The notes under the pieces are model-generated. The model did no database searches. It was not told where the DNA came from and saw nothing but the letters and a program-made list of their open reading frames with translations. A stretch of 28,850 nucleotides of DNA from Elysia marginata. Lineage: Eukaryota; Mollusca; Gastropoda; Plakobranchidae. The DNA lies in the NCBI GenBank assembly GCA_019649035.1, contig BMAT01004577.1, positions 18,797 through 47,646 on the forward strand, in the 5' to 3' direction. This document shows, in pieces, positions 1 to 10,622 of the stretch. The position numbers were made by a program, and so were the translations under genes. How positions within the stretch are numbered: position 1 is the stretch's first letter; each line of letters begins with the position of its first letter.

Positions 1-224
1 ACTGGGGCGATAATATTTACCACCAGATTAGTAAACTGAAGTAAGTAATACATCAAATTATCGTAATATTTTTTGTCACAGGTTTCAAGTAATTAAGATG
101 CGTGACAATCACACTATGATCAATCTAAGAGTAATGTACGTCCGTCCATGTTGTGCGCTCTAATAATTATTGATTGAAAGATTTTAAAGGTATGAAATTA
201 GCAGTGGATAGACGTAGGCTTTCT
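1..224. other. AT-rich non-coding sequence
   Basis: I see no open reading frame, repeat or RNA gene that can be supported here. The sequence is AT-rich and unremarkable. Confidence 0.6.
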
Positions 225-325
225 AGTGGAAATGCCCGAAATGTCTGCCTTTGGTATGATTCGAACCTTCGACTTATAGATGCTTCGGCACCCACCGCCT
301 TGCCACTTAGAGAAACATAGCTTAT
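225..325 (-). repeat. tRNA-like SINE head (possible)
   Basis: Read on the minus strand, this holds a box A-like TGGCAAGGCGG near 297-307 and, downstream, a perfect box B-like GGTTCGAATC near 260-269. These are the two internal RNA polymerase III promoter elements of tRNAs and tRNA-derived SINEs. The spacing from box A start to box B is about 38 nt, a little shorter than in the clear SINE copies elsewhere in the window (about 43 nt). Flanking sequence does not match that SINE family, so this would be a different and decayed family. No tail or target duplication was found. A degenerate tRNA pseudogene is the alternative. Confidence 0.35.
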
Positions 326-895
326 ACCATGTCGCCACTACGCTCCTTAATTGGTCTGTTTGGTTAGAACTATACACAAAGATACTTTTGCTAATAAACT
401 CTAAGTTAAGATGTTTAAACTGTAATTGTCTTTAGTTATTATGGAACGACGCCTTTTTAGGGTTCGCCCCGTTTAAAAATCCGTTACACGCAAAGAAACG
501 TGGTTGAATGCTTTTTTTTCTTCGGAAAGGGATAACTACCATAAACACTCAAAAAAAAACACTTTGTATTGTCTACAGAACTGAATCAATTATGTGTGTG
601 CACAGGGAAGTTCAAATTAGTAAAGGCAGATCTAGTGGGGTCAGTGAAACAGTGAATGGTATGGCAACATCACGTATCACCCGTAACGGGGAGAGAAATC
701 AATCTATACGATCGTGGCGACCGTTTGTGAGACAATTTTGGTGCCGATGTTTGTTGAGTAGTTTTTGTCCACTGAATATTGAAGCACTGTATTGGATATA
801 ATAGAAAACTCGAAAAATCAGACCCAGTCCACAGATGGATATCATTTCCTCTGAACAGATACTTCCCATCTACACTCAAGTGTTAAGACGAGGGT
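326..895. other. Non-coding sequence
   Basis: Short open frames exist here on both strands, but none shows a recognisable domain, splice signals or protein-like composition. The right edge carries the upstream copy of the SINE target duplication (about 883-894). Confidence 0.5.
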
Positions 896-1206
896 CGCTT
901 GGTTGGTTGGTTGAATTTTAACGTCCCAGTCAACTTCGGGGTTATGTCAGAGACGGCGGCTTTAGACAATTGAAAGCGTACTGCCACACTGTGCATGTGA
1001 TGTAAGGAGCGCGAGCGTACACTACACCCAGTCACATTATCCTGACACCGGGCCGACCAGACTTAACACTAAATCTATAATGCCAGACACTAGGCGGATC
1101 AGCTGCTAATACCAATTTTAAAGTCCTTGGTTTGACTCGGCCGGGATCGAACCACGCAACTCCCGATCTCTGAGCGAGCGTGTTACCGCTAGGCCAAAAT
1201 GTCGGT
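896..1206 (-). mobile_element. tRNA-derived SINE, copy 1 (complete)
   Basis: A non-autonomous retroposon, transcribed by RNA polymerase III and mobilised by a LINE partner. On the minus strand it starts with a tRNA-like head: box A TGGCCTAGCGG near 1186-1196, then box B GGTTCGATCCC near 1143-1153. The internal body runs to a 3' end of AACCAACCAACC-type repeats at 901-912. A near-identical flanking sequence occurs at 883-894 (TTAAGACGAGGG) and at 1208-1218 (TTAGACGAGGG), which I read as a target-site duplication with one indel. The core at about 1020-1115 is nearly identical to that in the other three copies in this window. Family name not assigned. Confidence 0.85.
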
Positions 1207-1218
1207 CTTAGACGAGGG

Positions 1219-2078
1219 AGACAATACTACTTCGTGTGAGTGGAAAACACTCCAAAATCCATCAGGTTCAAATTGGTTTCCATTTCAGTCTTTCGCCTCT
1301 TCGGTTTTACTTAAGAGGTTTTGCTAGGAAACCATTGTGACAATTATAAGGATGTCAATGTAGTTCTAAAGAATATGGATCAGACACCAACCTGAAGCCT
1401 TTTGTGAAGCTAACACAGGTGGCCTCTCTTAATGATGGACAGTAGCTATCTAAACAAGAGAAGACCGTGATGAGAGGTACTTATTGAATTTCCTAGAGTT
1501 TATCTTCAATTTCAATTACAATTGTATCCGTTCTTTTATCCCATCATTGTAAACCTATTAAAGAAACTAGCAATAAATCTCACTCATCTCATAATACCTC
1601 AAACTGTTGATATGAGTGTTACATTATTAAATAATGTTCTTCTTCACAAGACAGTCCAAGAAAGATGTATAAACTGGAATGAAAATAATAAAAAAAAAAA
1701 ACTTCTTTATTTCTTCATAGCAGGACTGGTGTGATATTTAATACATGTATAGAGATATCTATATAAAATCTATGTTGCGAATGATAGTCTCGACTATGAT
1801 TTTCATGTTCCATCTGTTTTGACATTTGAAAGAATCAGGTATACTCCTTGTATGATATTTGCTTTCTTTCTCATCTGACCTTTCTCTGTGCGAATCTAAC
1901 ACCGCATTAATATATTTCCTGTTTCCATCCATTGACAAGTATTGATATTTTGCTCAAATTTTTTTACTGTTACCAAAGCCAATGATAATAAGATTATTAT
2001 CGAGTGCGGCAGTGAGTTAAATTCTCTATCCCAACAATGCTTTGACATATCACAAAATGAAGACTGATTTTTATAAGA
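1219..2078. other. AT-rich non-coding sequence
   Basis: No supported gene or element. It includes a short A-tract near 1690-1700 and a small TATAGAGATATCTATA imperfect palindrome near 1747-1762. The 70-codon open frame beginning at 1522 has no recognisable features. Confidence 0.5.
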
Positions 2079-2188
2079 AAAGAGATTAATGGTAAAATTA
2101 AGAGTAATGACCCTTCGGTAGAAGACAACGCCCAAAAATACCATGATGATTATATTAATCGAGGCCTAGATTTGAGTGCACAATTTAG
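2079..2188 (+). CDS. Candidate internal exon, product unknown
   Basis: This is a weak exon candidate. It ends at a consensus 5' splice site, TTTAG followed by GTAAGTTTC at 2189, and one frame is open throughout. The translation is hydrophilic and rich in Asp, Asn and Lys, including the string NDPSVEDNAQKYHDDY. Upstream, TTTTTATAAG at 2069-2078 could act as a 3' splice site but is a poor one. No in-frame ATG is present, so it would have to be internal. I recognise no domain. A random open frame next to a chance donor is a real alternative. Confidence 0.2.
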
Positions 2189-2189
2189 G

Positions 2190-2835
2190 TAAGTTTCTCT
2201 GTTTTATAAATGATTAAACATCTAAAACTTTAAAAAGAACAATATAGAGGTAAATAAAGAATGTATTCATAACAAATGTATCGCGTAAATTTTGAAAAGA
2301 TTGTATTCAAGAGACAGCCGGTAATCCATTTTATTGTATTTAAAATATTTGCGAAGCTAGTCGTCAGAACATAAACGGGCATGTGTTGGCATTATATGAA
2401 ATCTCACATGGATGGACATCAGAAAAGTTCCGCTACTCTGGTTAAAATCTCATTCCTAATAAAGGTTTTTCGTAAGGCTCTTACTTAATAAAAAAGATTA
2501 CTCTAAAGAACCCTGTAGTGTTGGTTTTAATTGTTGAACGCAGTGTGCACGGTTTTATTTGTTTCTTTACAGTTGTGGAGACTGACCTTGTGGTGTGATG
2601 TGAATATTTGTAGACCTGGCTTTTCTCGTCTTGTTTTTGTTTTCTGGCAGAAGATGTTATTTTGGTTCTTTTTCTTTGCCAAAATGCCACTCGTTACAGT
2701 GAAGCATAATTTTGTGCCCAGATTAAAAAAAAGAATCTACTGCCAGAAGTATGTCATCTGACTTAAGTCTCTTAATTTGGTAAAGCGCTTCAAACCTTGT
2801 AGAAACTGCACCGAAGGAATAAAATTCTACAAATA
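2190..2835. other. AT-rich non-coding sequence
   Basis: Nothing supported. Two overlapping open frames of about 70-76 codons on opposite strands near 2481-2761 look like chance frames. Confidence 0.5.
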
Positions 2836-2950
2836 TTACTACAATAACTACTACTACTACTACTACTTCTGCTGCTGCTACTACTACTACTACTACTACT
2901 ACTACTAATATTATCGCTGCTGCTGCTATTACTATTACTTCTCCTACTGA
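2836..2950. repeat. Trinucleotide microsatellite (CTA)n with (CTG)n interruptions
   Basis: Imperfect trinucleotide repeat of CTA units, with two clusters of CTG and flanking TTA/CTC variants. The low-complexity poly-Ser and poly-Val frames on the minus strand are by-products of the repeat and are not genes. Confidence 0.9.
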
Positions 2951-3326
2951 TACCATTATCTTCACAAAGCATGCTTGATTTTTTATCCGCGTCTAGGCCG
3001 GGAAAAGGAGCGGCCCCACTGGAATGGAATGAGCCAGCAAGGCTTTTTTTTATTTATGGTCTGATCTTTATGAAAGTTACATTTTTTTTAATCGGCGTAT
3101 CAATATTTGCTAAGTCTAAGCGTACACGCTTTCATTTCTGCCTTATTTTGTAAAATATTTTTTATAGATGTAAATGTATTCTTCTCAGGTGTCAAGGTGT
3201 CTGTGGTGAAGGTGCGGTGTGGTATTAAAGAGAAGAGTAAATAAAACGCGCAACTTGGTTACAGCTCAATGATTTAGCATTGCATTGAACGGTTGAGTTT
3301 AAGAGAGATCGGCTATGACTAAGGTT
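2951..3326. other. Non-coding sequence before the satellite
   Basis: No gene seen. A slightly GC-richer patch at 2985-3040 has no recognisable signal. The interval 3190-3320 leads into the satellite array without any visible target duplication or element end. Confidence 0.5.
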
Positions 3327-5870
3327 TTGAAACCTTTACGTTTAAAATATTCTAATTTTTTAACCTGTGTTAGATAAATACAGTCAAATGTAGAAACTTA
3401 TACACGAAATAAATGTGAAGGGCTTTGTGTTAAAATGTAGGACAATCTTGAAACCTTGAAAATTAAAGTATCCTCATTTTTCAACCCAATGTAATGAAAT
3501 GGAGTCAATTGTAGAATCTCATACACTAAAAACATTGTAACGGCTTTTTGTATGTGAGTTAGAGATAATTTACACTACATACCTGCAAGTTTTAGTCATC
3601 TTCAAGAGACATCAACTTTGGCTAAAATGCATTACAATCTTAAAACCTTTACATTATTTTACAAGATCGTCATTGTCTAACCTTTGCGAGGTAAATAGAG
3701 TCGATTGTAGACACCAGTACACTTAAAAGATTGTAAAAGTTTTTTTGCATGTATGTTAGGGACACTGTACAATACACACCTGCACGTTCCAATCATCTTT
3801 AAAAACATAAACTTCGACTTAAATCCATTATAACCTTGAAACCTTTACAATTAAAATATCCAAATTTTTCAACCTTTGTTAGGTAAATATGACAAAGCGT
3901 AGTAACTAATACACTAAAAATATTGTAAACGCTTTTTGTTTGCGAGGTTAGAGACAGTGTATACCACACTTCTGAATATTACAGTCATATTCAAGATACA
4001 TCAACTAAGACATTACAGCCTTGAAACCTTTAGATTTCAAAGATCGTCATTTTCTAATCTTTATGAAGTAAATACAAACGAATGTAGACACCAGTACATT
4101 TGATAAAATGTAAATGTTTTTTGCATGTAAGTTGAGGACACTGTACACACCACACCTGTACGTTCCAAGAATCTTCAAAAAACATTGACTCTGCCTTAAA
4201 TGCAGTACCATCTTTTGATATTTACATTTAAAGTATCCTCATTTTTTACGTTTGTTAGGTAAATACAGTCGAATGTAGACATCAGTACTCTTGGAAGATT
4301 GTAAAGCTTTTTCGCGTGTACGTTGATTACACTCTATACTACATACCTGCACGTTTCAATCATCTTTAAACGACATCAACTCTGTGCAGTACAATCTTAG
4401 GTTTTTTTATATTTAGAGTATCCTTAATTTTCAACCTTTCATAGGTAAATACAGTCGAATGTAGACATCAGTACACTTGAGAGATTGTAAAGATTTTTTG
4501 CATGTAGGTTGAGGACAATGAACACTGCACACCTGCATGTTCCAATCATCTTTGAGAGAGATCAACTATGACCTAAGTGCAGTACAATCTTGAAACCTTT
4601 ACAATTAAAGTATTGTCATTTGTTAGGTAAATAGAGTCAAATGTAGACACTAATACACTAATAAGATGGTAAAGGCTTTGTGTATGTAAATTTGAGACAG
4701 TGAACACTACACACCTGTACGTTTAAGTCATCTTCAAGAGACACCAACTTTGACTTAAATGCAGTACAATCTTGAAACCTTTACATTTTAAAGATCGTCA
4801 TTGTATAACCTTTGTTAGGTGAATACGGTCGGATGTAGACACCAGTACACTGGAAAGGTTGTACAGCATTTTTGATTGTATTTTGAGGACACTGAACACT
4901 ACACACCTCTATGTTTCAATCATTTTTAACAAAGATCAACTATGACTTAAGTGCAGTACAATCTTTAAACCTTTACATTCAAAATATCCCCATTTTTCGA
5001 ATTTTGTCAAATGTAGACACTAATACACTAAAAAGATTACAAACGCTTTTTGTCAATAACTTATAAACTGTGTACACTACACACCTGCTTGTTTCAGTCA
5101 TCTTTAAGAGACATCAAATTTGACTTAAATGCAGTACAATATTAAAACCTTTACATTTCAAAGATCGTCATTGTCTAACCGTTTGGAGATAAATACTGTC
5201 GAATGTAGACGCCAGTACACTTGAGAGATTGTAAAACTTTTTTGCATATAATTTAGTTGGATACAATGTACACTACACTCCTGCAGGTTCCAAATCATTT
5301 TCAAAAGACATCAACTCTGACTTAAGTGTAATACAATCTTGAAACCTTCACATTTAAAGTATCCTCATTTTAAACCTTTGTTAGGTAAATAGAGTCAAAT
5401 GTAGAAATTAATACACTTAAAAGATTGTAAAGGCTTTTTGTTAGTGAGTTAGAGATATTGTACACTACACACCTGCACGTTTCTGTCATTTTCAGGATTC
5501 AACATTTATGACATAAATGCAGTACAATCTTGAAATCTTTAGATTTCAAAGATCGTCATTGCCTAACCTTTGTGAGGACATTACAAACGAATATAGAGAC
5601 CAGTACACCTTAACGATTGTAAAGGCTTTTGTCTGGAAGATAGGAATAGTATTCACTACCCATCTGCAGGTTTTTTTCATCTTCAAGAGACATATGACGT
5701 AAATGCAGTATAACCTTAAGACATTTAGATTTTAGAATATTGTAGACACAAGTACATTTAATACAATCTTGAAACCTTTAGATTTGAAAGATCGTCATTG
5801 TCTAACCTTTGTGATCAAAATACAAACGAATATAGAGACCAGTACACGTTAAAGAGAATTTTCAGACCTC
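3327..5870 (+). repeat. Two-type tandem satellite array, unit about 189 bp
   Basis: The recurrent anchor TTGAAACCTT and its variants occur at about 3327, 3448, 3640, 3836, 4021, 4213, 4397, 4590, 4772, 4964, 5142, 5339, 5530, 5716 and 5769. Intact spacings are 178-197 bp, averaging about 189; the first and last units carry deletions. Every unit shares blocks such as AATGTAGACACCAGTACACT and ACACCTGCACGTT. Two variants follow the anchor: type A with AAAGTATCCTCATTTT and type B with AAAGATCGTCATTGTCTAACC-like sequence (given here by its first bases). They mostly alternate. No open frame persists across units, so this is non-coding satellite DNA. Confidence 0.9.
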
Positions 5871-5873
5871 TGC

Positions 5874-5958
5874 ATATTGTCTTTGAGGTGTAAATCTCTA
5901 ATACATAGACAGACAGGCACACAGAACGACACAAAAACTTATTTATATAGATAGGTGT
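5874..5958 (+). mobile_element. Retroelement-like 3' tail (possible)
   Basis: Immediately after the last satellite unit there is a run of ACAGACAGGCACACAGA-type sequence, then an A-run and TTATATAGATAGG. This composition resembles the 3' ends of some non-LTR retrotransposons from memory, but no coding sequence precedes it. It could be a fragment of the element that once contained the satellite, or an unrelated low-complexity stretch. Confidence 0.25.
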
Positions 5959-5977
5959 GGAATTGTGTATCAAAAGT

Positions 5978-6120
5978 GGTCTACAAGCGTTTTATTTAAG
6001 CTGCGCAAAATATTTTCCTATCGTGTCACACAAAACATGCGCGATTTGCGAAAAAGAAAGCGGTAGAGATTGGTGTTATCCAAGTTGTTAAATATCCAAA
6101 GTTGTGACGTAGGTATAGGT
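5978..6120 (+). mobile_element. Diverged MITE-like element, copy of 22560-22703
   Basis: Collinear similarity to the element at 22560-22703: AAGCG, then TTTAAGCTGCGC, then CACACAAA, then ATGCGC, then GCAAGAA-like sequence, and finally AAGTTGTGACGTAG with a degraded terminal repeat. It differs by substitutions and by a short insertion near 6080-6095. Its left terminal repeat is badly eroded. It has no coding capacity. Confidence 0.55.
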
Positions 6121-6288
6121 AAAAAAATATTGTGTTGGGTTTTAATCTCTGTGATTTATCCATCAAAATACCCAACTTCTATCATAACACTGACTTCTCT
6201 GTATATTCCATGTGATCTTTCTATTTGTACAGAATTACAATTTTCGTATGCCAGATTAGCAAAGCTGGTGAGGAATAGATGCTGTAGA

Positions 6289-6394
6289 AAAAGAGAGAGA
6301 TAGAGAGAGAGGGAGAGAAAGAGAGACACACACAGAGAGACAGCCAGGCAAACAGATAGACAGACAGAGGGTGAGATAGTGAGTGAGTGAGAGA
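6289..6394 (+). repeat. Purine-rich (GA)n/(CAGA)n microsatellite
   Basis: Imperfect GAGA, CACA, CAGA and GTGA units on the plus strand. The 127-codon minus-strand frame across it is a translated microsatellite and not a gene. Confidence 0.9.
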
Positions 6395-6447
6395 AATTTA
6401 AACTTTTAACATTTTTTATAAATTCAAAGTCACAGGTCCGTTTATGG

Positions 6448-6472
6448 CGGGGGAGGGGGGAGAGAGAGAGAT
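6448..6472 (+). repeat. Short G/GA tract
   Basis: A run of G-rich sequence (GGCGGGGGAGGGGGGAG) followed by GAGAGA. It is separated from the larger GA tract by about 50 bp. Confidence 0.8.
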
Positions 6473-6479
6473 AGTCAAT

Positions 6480-7460
6480 GTTCGTACTCCTTGTTTTGAT
6501 TCTGTAATACATGTTTATAAGAAGTTGTGAAAAACCCACATGACGAATAATTTTAAATTAAAATATACCTTGTAACATGTTGGCAAAGCTCCACTATGTA
6601 TTCCATACATTTTAACTGCAGTCGTCGTCAGTCTTTTTTATCTTTAGACATAGCTATTTGATTACACAGACATGTTAGTTCTATTGCGGATCATTTGCAT
6701 ACTGTTGGAAGTCTCATAAAAATCTACCATTCAGTCAGTCATACGTTAGCTTAGCAGAACTATTACCTTTTTATTTTCGTTTTTAAATTAAAATTTGAAA
6801 CCATTCAGGCCATTTTGTTTCTAGTGATAGTATTTAGTTTAGTTTGATGCTAGATTGAGCTTCTCTGAGTGATGGAGTTTGAAAATTTAAAATTGAAGCA
6901 ATGAAATAGTGTAACTAAACAATCCTTTATTGTAATTAAATTCTCAGGTACCGGTAATTCTTTTTATTTTACGATTTTACTGACATCATTTCGTTCACAC
7001 TATAATCACACAGCATTTTTTCATGTTACCACAGACCACTTTCCCCTATCACCTTTTTCTTGTATCTTTCTTTTTTTTCTTTTTTTATTTGCCAGTCATT
7101 TCGGTAGGTACTGTTTATATTTCTAAAACCAAACACCCCATTTTCTATCGATATATTTTTAATTGATTTTTTCTTTACCTTTATCCTAAGTTGTTTATTA
7201 GCCTATATTAATATTACTGATCTTCTTTAATCGCAGCTCGTGTGCTCGTTTATGTAACTGTTTTGTGCTTCAATTTTTTTTCTGACGATGGCGTCTGGCT
7301 GATAGCTCACTTGTTCGTTTGTACTCACAGAGCTGGAATATATACCTTACCAAATTTTTAATCTGACTGATAGAGTACTAGTTAATATCCGCTCCTGCGG
7401 GCACAGCAGGTCAAGACCACTCTCATGAGCTTAAAACTTAAAATATCAATGCACCATGTT
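6480..7460. other. AT-rich non-coding sequence
   Basis: Nothing supported on either strand. There are several T-runs, notably around 7070-7090. Confidence 0.55.
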
Positions 7461-7464
7461 TAAT

Positions 7465-7525
7465 GTCTCTCTCTGTCTCTCTCTGTCTTTCTCGGTCTGT
7501 CTCTCTCTCTCTTTCTCTCTCTCTC
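7465..7525 (+). repeat. (TC)n microsatellite
   Basis: Imperfect TCTC/TGTC tract. The 84-codon frame beginning in it has no other support. Confidence 0.9.
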
Positions 7526-7529
7526 AAGG

Positions 7530-8870
7530 CGTTGAGCATCACTCTCAAACTTAAGGACAACCGCAACGAGCTTGGTCATACAAATCTGTCTCTGCTAGAC
7601 TTGTTTCAGTGCACTTTATTGCCCATCATCGAACAGTACTTACATTTACACATCCTTCATCTTAGACAAGCTTCATTCGCCCAGGAATATCGACGGGTGA
7701 AGCTCCCTCTGCAGTAAGGAACTCAGTAACAGCTACTTGCTTTAAGCACACATTCATAGGTTTGTTGGACGCTATTTTCTAGGCGATGGTGTACTCTAGC
7801 TTCTATGATGTAAACAGCGTTAGTACAAAGGTCTGATATTGTAGCATATATTCTGTTTCTTGATGTTTCTTTTTTTTATTGCGGGGTGAGAGTAAATATA
7901 TTAAAGTCGATTTTGTACAAATTCATTGGGCAGTTTAGAAGTTATTGGAGAGGAGGAATAACTTTTTGAGCGACCCTCGCAGTCATGAATGTGTCTGTTT
8001 GTGTTACACTACTATTTACCAACTTCTGTTCTGTTGAAATAAAGTCTTTTTATTTTGTCCGATACTGCTTTACATTTAAACCTGGCAGAACAATTGCAAA
8101 AACCTAGAGACAAGCTGATTGGGATTAATGAACAAACCAATAGGGCTGCTTCAAGACGAAACTCTCTTGTGTGTAAATAAAAATGTACCTTTCAGCGAGC
8201 TCTTTAAATTGCCTCTAGTGCCTTATCTGAGCCTTACCATGTCCCAAGGACTATTACTCTAAACGACTTTTAAATTTATGCAACAGCTCTAAAGAAACGG
8301 AAACTTAACACCGTAACTGCAAAGACCTGGAGTTAACTATTTGATCACGGCATAGTATTAGTAGTGCTTTTGTGAAGTCGCTTTTAAAGAAACAAAGATC
8401 TATTGATTACTGTAAGACTGTTCGTCATTAGGAGGAGAAAGTGATCGTAGTCATTGACTAAAGAGATGCCCCGAAAAAAGATTAGCTCCACTGTCGCTAT
8501 GTCTCTTGTGGCACAGTGACTCAGGCGTATAATCAAACCAAAATCAAAATCGGAATTTTAACGCCAAACAAACGTGCAAATAGTTTCACTGTCTACCGGT
8601 AATTAGAAAAAAAATGTAATATGATCCAGTTGCAGACAAATTCTACCAGGGGCGGTTTCACACGCGCTGAAACCTCGAAAGAATGCGTTATAAAATAGGA
8701 CACGCAATTAAATTTTTGGTTGCATTCCATTTGAGCCAAGTTGCCAATAATTTATTCGACCCACACACTCCTTCAAAGCCATTTGAACGAGTAAAAACTA
8801 TACCTACTTGTTTGCAACCAATATCTTTTACATCAATCGATCACACACAGGTTGCTTGTGGGCTGTGTTG
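7530..8870. other. Non-coding sequence
   Basis: I see no gene. The frame at 8683-8871 (62 codons) contains no recognisable motif. The sequence immediately upstream of 8871 is open in the same frame as the LINE-like remnant but is not recognisable. Confidence 0.45.
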
Positions 8871-8984
8871 ACAATTTGGACACATAGCAACCCAACAGAC
8901 CTCCAGACCAAACTCTGGGCAAGCCTTGAAGAACTGGAAAAGACCAACAGCTTCCTCCACCAGACGGGGACATTAATTTTGTAG
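8871..8984 (+). pseudogene. Possible LINE ORF C-terminal remnant
   Basis: The frame reads TIWTHSNPTDLQTKLWASL, continues with EELEKTNSFLHQTGTL, and ends at TAG 8982-8984. The short amphipathic close, with a Phe-Leu-x-x-Thr-Gly pattern just before the stop, resembles the C-terminal ends of some non-LTR retrotransposon polyproteins. The sequence after the stop runs into GACGCCGAGACC and then GAAGAAGAAG near 9001, which could be an element tail. No reverse transcriptase or endonuclease motif is present, so only the extreme end would survive. I judge this from pattern memory alone. Confidence 0.25.
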
Positions 8985-9001
8985 TCGACGCCGAGACCAA
9001 G

Positions 9002-9777
9002 AAGAAGAAGATCAGTTTAACGAAGGGCTTTATCTCTTGTCTTCTCTTATCATTTATAAGAGCAGTGTGTTGATTTAGCTCTGCCTTGAGCGCGTGCCTG
9101 TGTTCATAAATGTATCAAGCTAGAGAAAAATGAACGAATAAATGCTAATTGAAGAGAATGGATGGGCTAAATGTTATCGCAACAATCGAATACCGATTAT
9201 TCTACCAATAACTGTAATCGACACTAGCATCTATATGGTTCAAGTGGCATGTAAACTTCAAAGACTCTAATGGCAACGGCCCACAAATGGATCATACCCA
9301 ATTTTGTTCATGCAAATTTGGCGAAAACCAAGGGGAACAAGAATAGGTACATTTTTCTTACTTACCTTTGCAGTGCAACTTTTTTCGGGGTGAATGTACT
9401 CTGTATCAGCTTGTCGTTTGGAAAAATTCATAAAAACACATATACTAATAAACTCTTAAACGAACACACACTACACGCTACTATAATTCTTACGCCAACG
9501 CATTTATTTTAAACATACGGTAAGTTTTCCATCAGCGCTCCGCTCCTCATCGTTCTCCCAGTAATTACCCCTCTCTCTTGTGATGAATATTGGCTGGCAA
9601 AGTTTGTTGCAAAGAATCTATGGCGAAACTCTACCTTAATATCAAGCTTTATCCTAAAAAAAATGTTTCCGTGTATGTCGTTTTAGAGGATTATCTTCTA
9701 CTTCTTCGAGAACTCCAATAATAACATCAGATGGTTTCTGCTGCAATTACACGGGCACATCTTTTACAAAGGTAGCC
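9002..9777. other. Non-coding sequence
   Basis: One 80-codon frame at 9270-9512 shows no domain or convincing splice sites. Nothing else is supported. Confidence 0.5.
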
Positions 9778-9813
9778 TTTACCCAGAAACACGACTTTAC
9801 CCAGAAACACGAA
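9778..9813 (+). repeat. 18-bp tandem duplication
   Basis: TTTACCCAGAAACACGAC is followed directly by TTTACCCAGAAACACGAA. It is a two-copy direct repeat differing only at the last base, and looks like a recent slippage duplication. Confidence 0.9.
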
Positions 9814-10535
9814 TAAAAGAGAAAGAATTCTATTTTACCCATAGATAATAATACTTTAATTAGTCTTGCATGCACTGACTATTCTCCTTCTTGAGCACAT
9901 ATAAAAATATACATTCCACAAATATACAATTTGATACAAAGTCCGACCACATGAAGTTTGAACTGTTTTAAAACCCATAACAGTGTATAACTAAAGATTA
10001 GCAGTAGGAAGGACGTGGGAGTGAAAAAAGTCAGTATATTGGTCTAGTTTCACCAAGTACATATTGAACACGTTATATCAATCAATAGACTTTTTTCTGG
10101 TATTCACTGTGCGGCGTTTTAAATCTCTTCATCTATAATTTTCAGTAAAATTCATCAATTAAATTTCATTGCGAGTTCGCACAAAGATTTGAAGAACCGC
10201 CAGAGATCCAGCGGTTAAGGTTTCGATCTCAAAATCAAATAAATAATGTCGATATTAGCCTCGGAGGGTTTTGTTAAAATTATGTTTTAACATTGCCAGC
10301 TCACAAAACGTCGGCTTCCTGAACATTCAACGCGGTTTTTTTTTAATTTTTCGCGGGTTGCTGAAAATCAGAGTATAAAGAGTGTGAAAAATGAAGACCT
10401 CCGCATTGTGTAAAAGCCCGCCACAAAAAAAAAACATAATGGGTAAGTATGCTAAGAGATTCTACAATTAGTTTTATTGAAGACAAAATGTGTCCACTAT
10501 GTAATTACTGTTTCTATATACTCGGTACTACCATC
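9814..10535. other. AT-rich non-coding sequence
   Basis: No gene seen. A strong donor-like GGGTAAGTAT occurs at 10441-10450 just after an ATG, but no supporting exon can be made around it. Confidence 0.5.
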
Positions 10536-10536
10536 A

Positions 10537-10602
<66 letters not shown>

Positions 10603-10622
10603 CATTATTACTATCATTATTG
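10536..10622 (+). repeat. (TTA)n microsatellite
   Basis: More than 20 nearly uninterrupted TTA units, decaying at the right into TCA/TAC variants. The poly-Leu frame over it is not a gene. Confidence 0.95.

Noticed and set aside
2723..2972. Poly-Val and poly-Ser frames
   Set aside because: Direct translations of the CTA/CTG trinucleotide repeat in two frames.
3327..5870. Hammerhead ribozyme within the satellite unit
   Set aside because: On the minus strand each unit has GAAACGTGC-like and TTGATG-like pieces, but the conserved CUGANGA core is wrong at two or more positions and no stem III closes properly.
6156..6539. 127-codon minus-strand frame
   Set aside because: Its middle is a Ser/Leu/Val-rich translation of the GA microsatellite.
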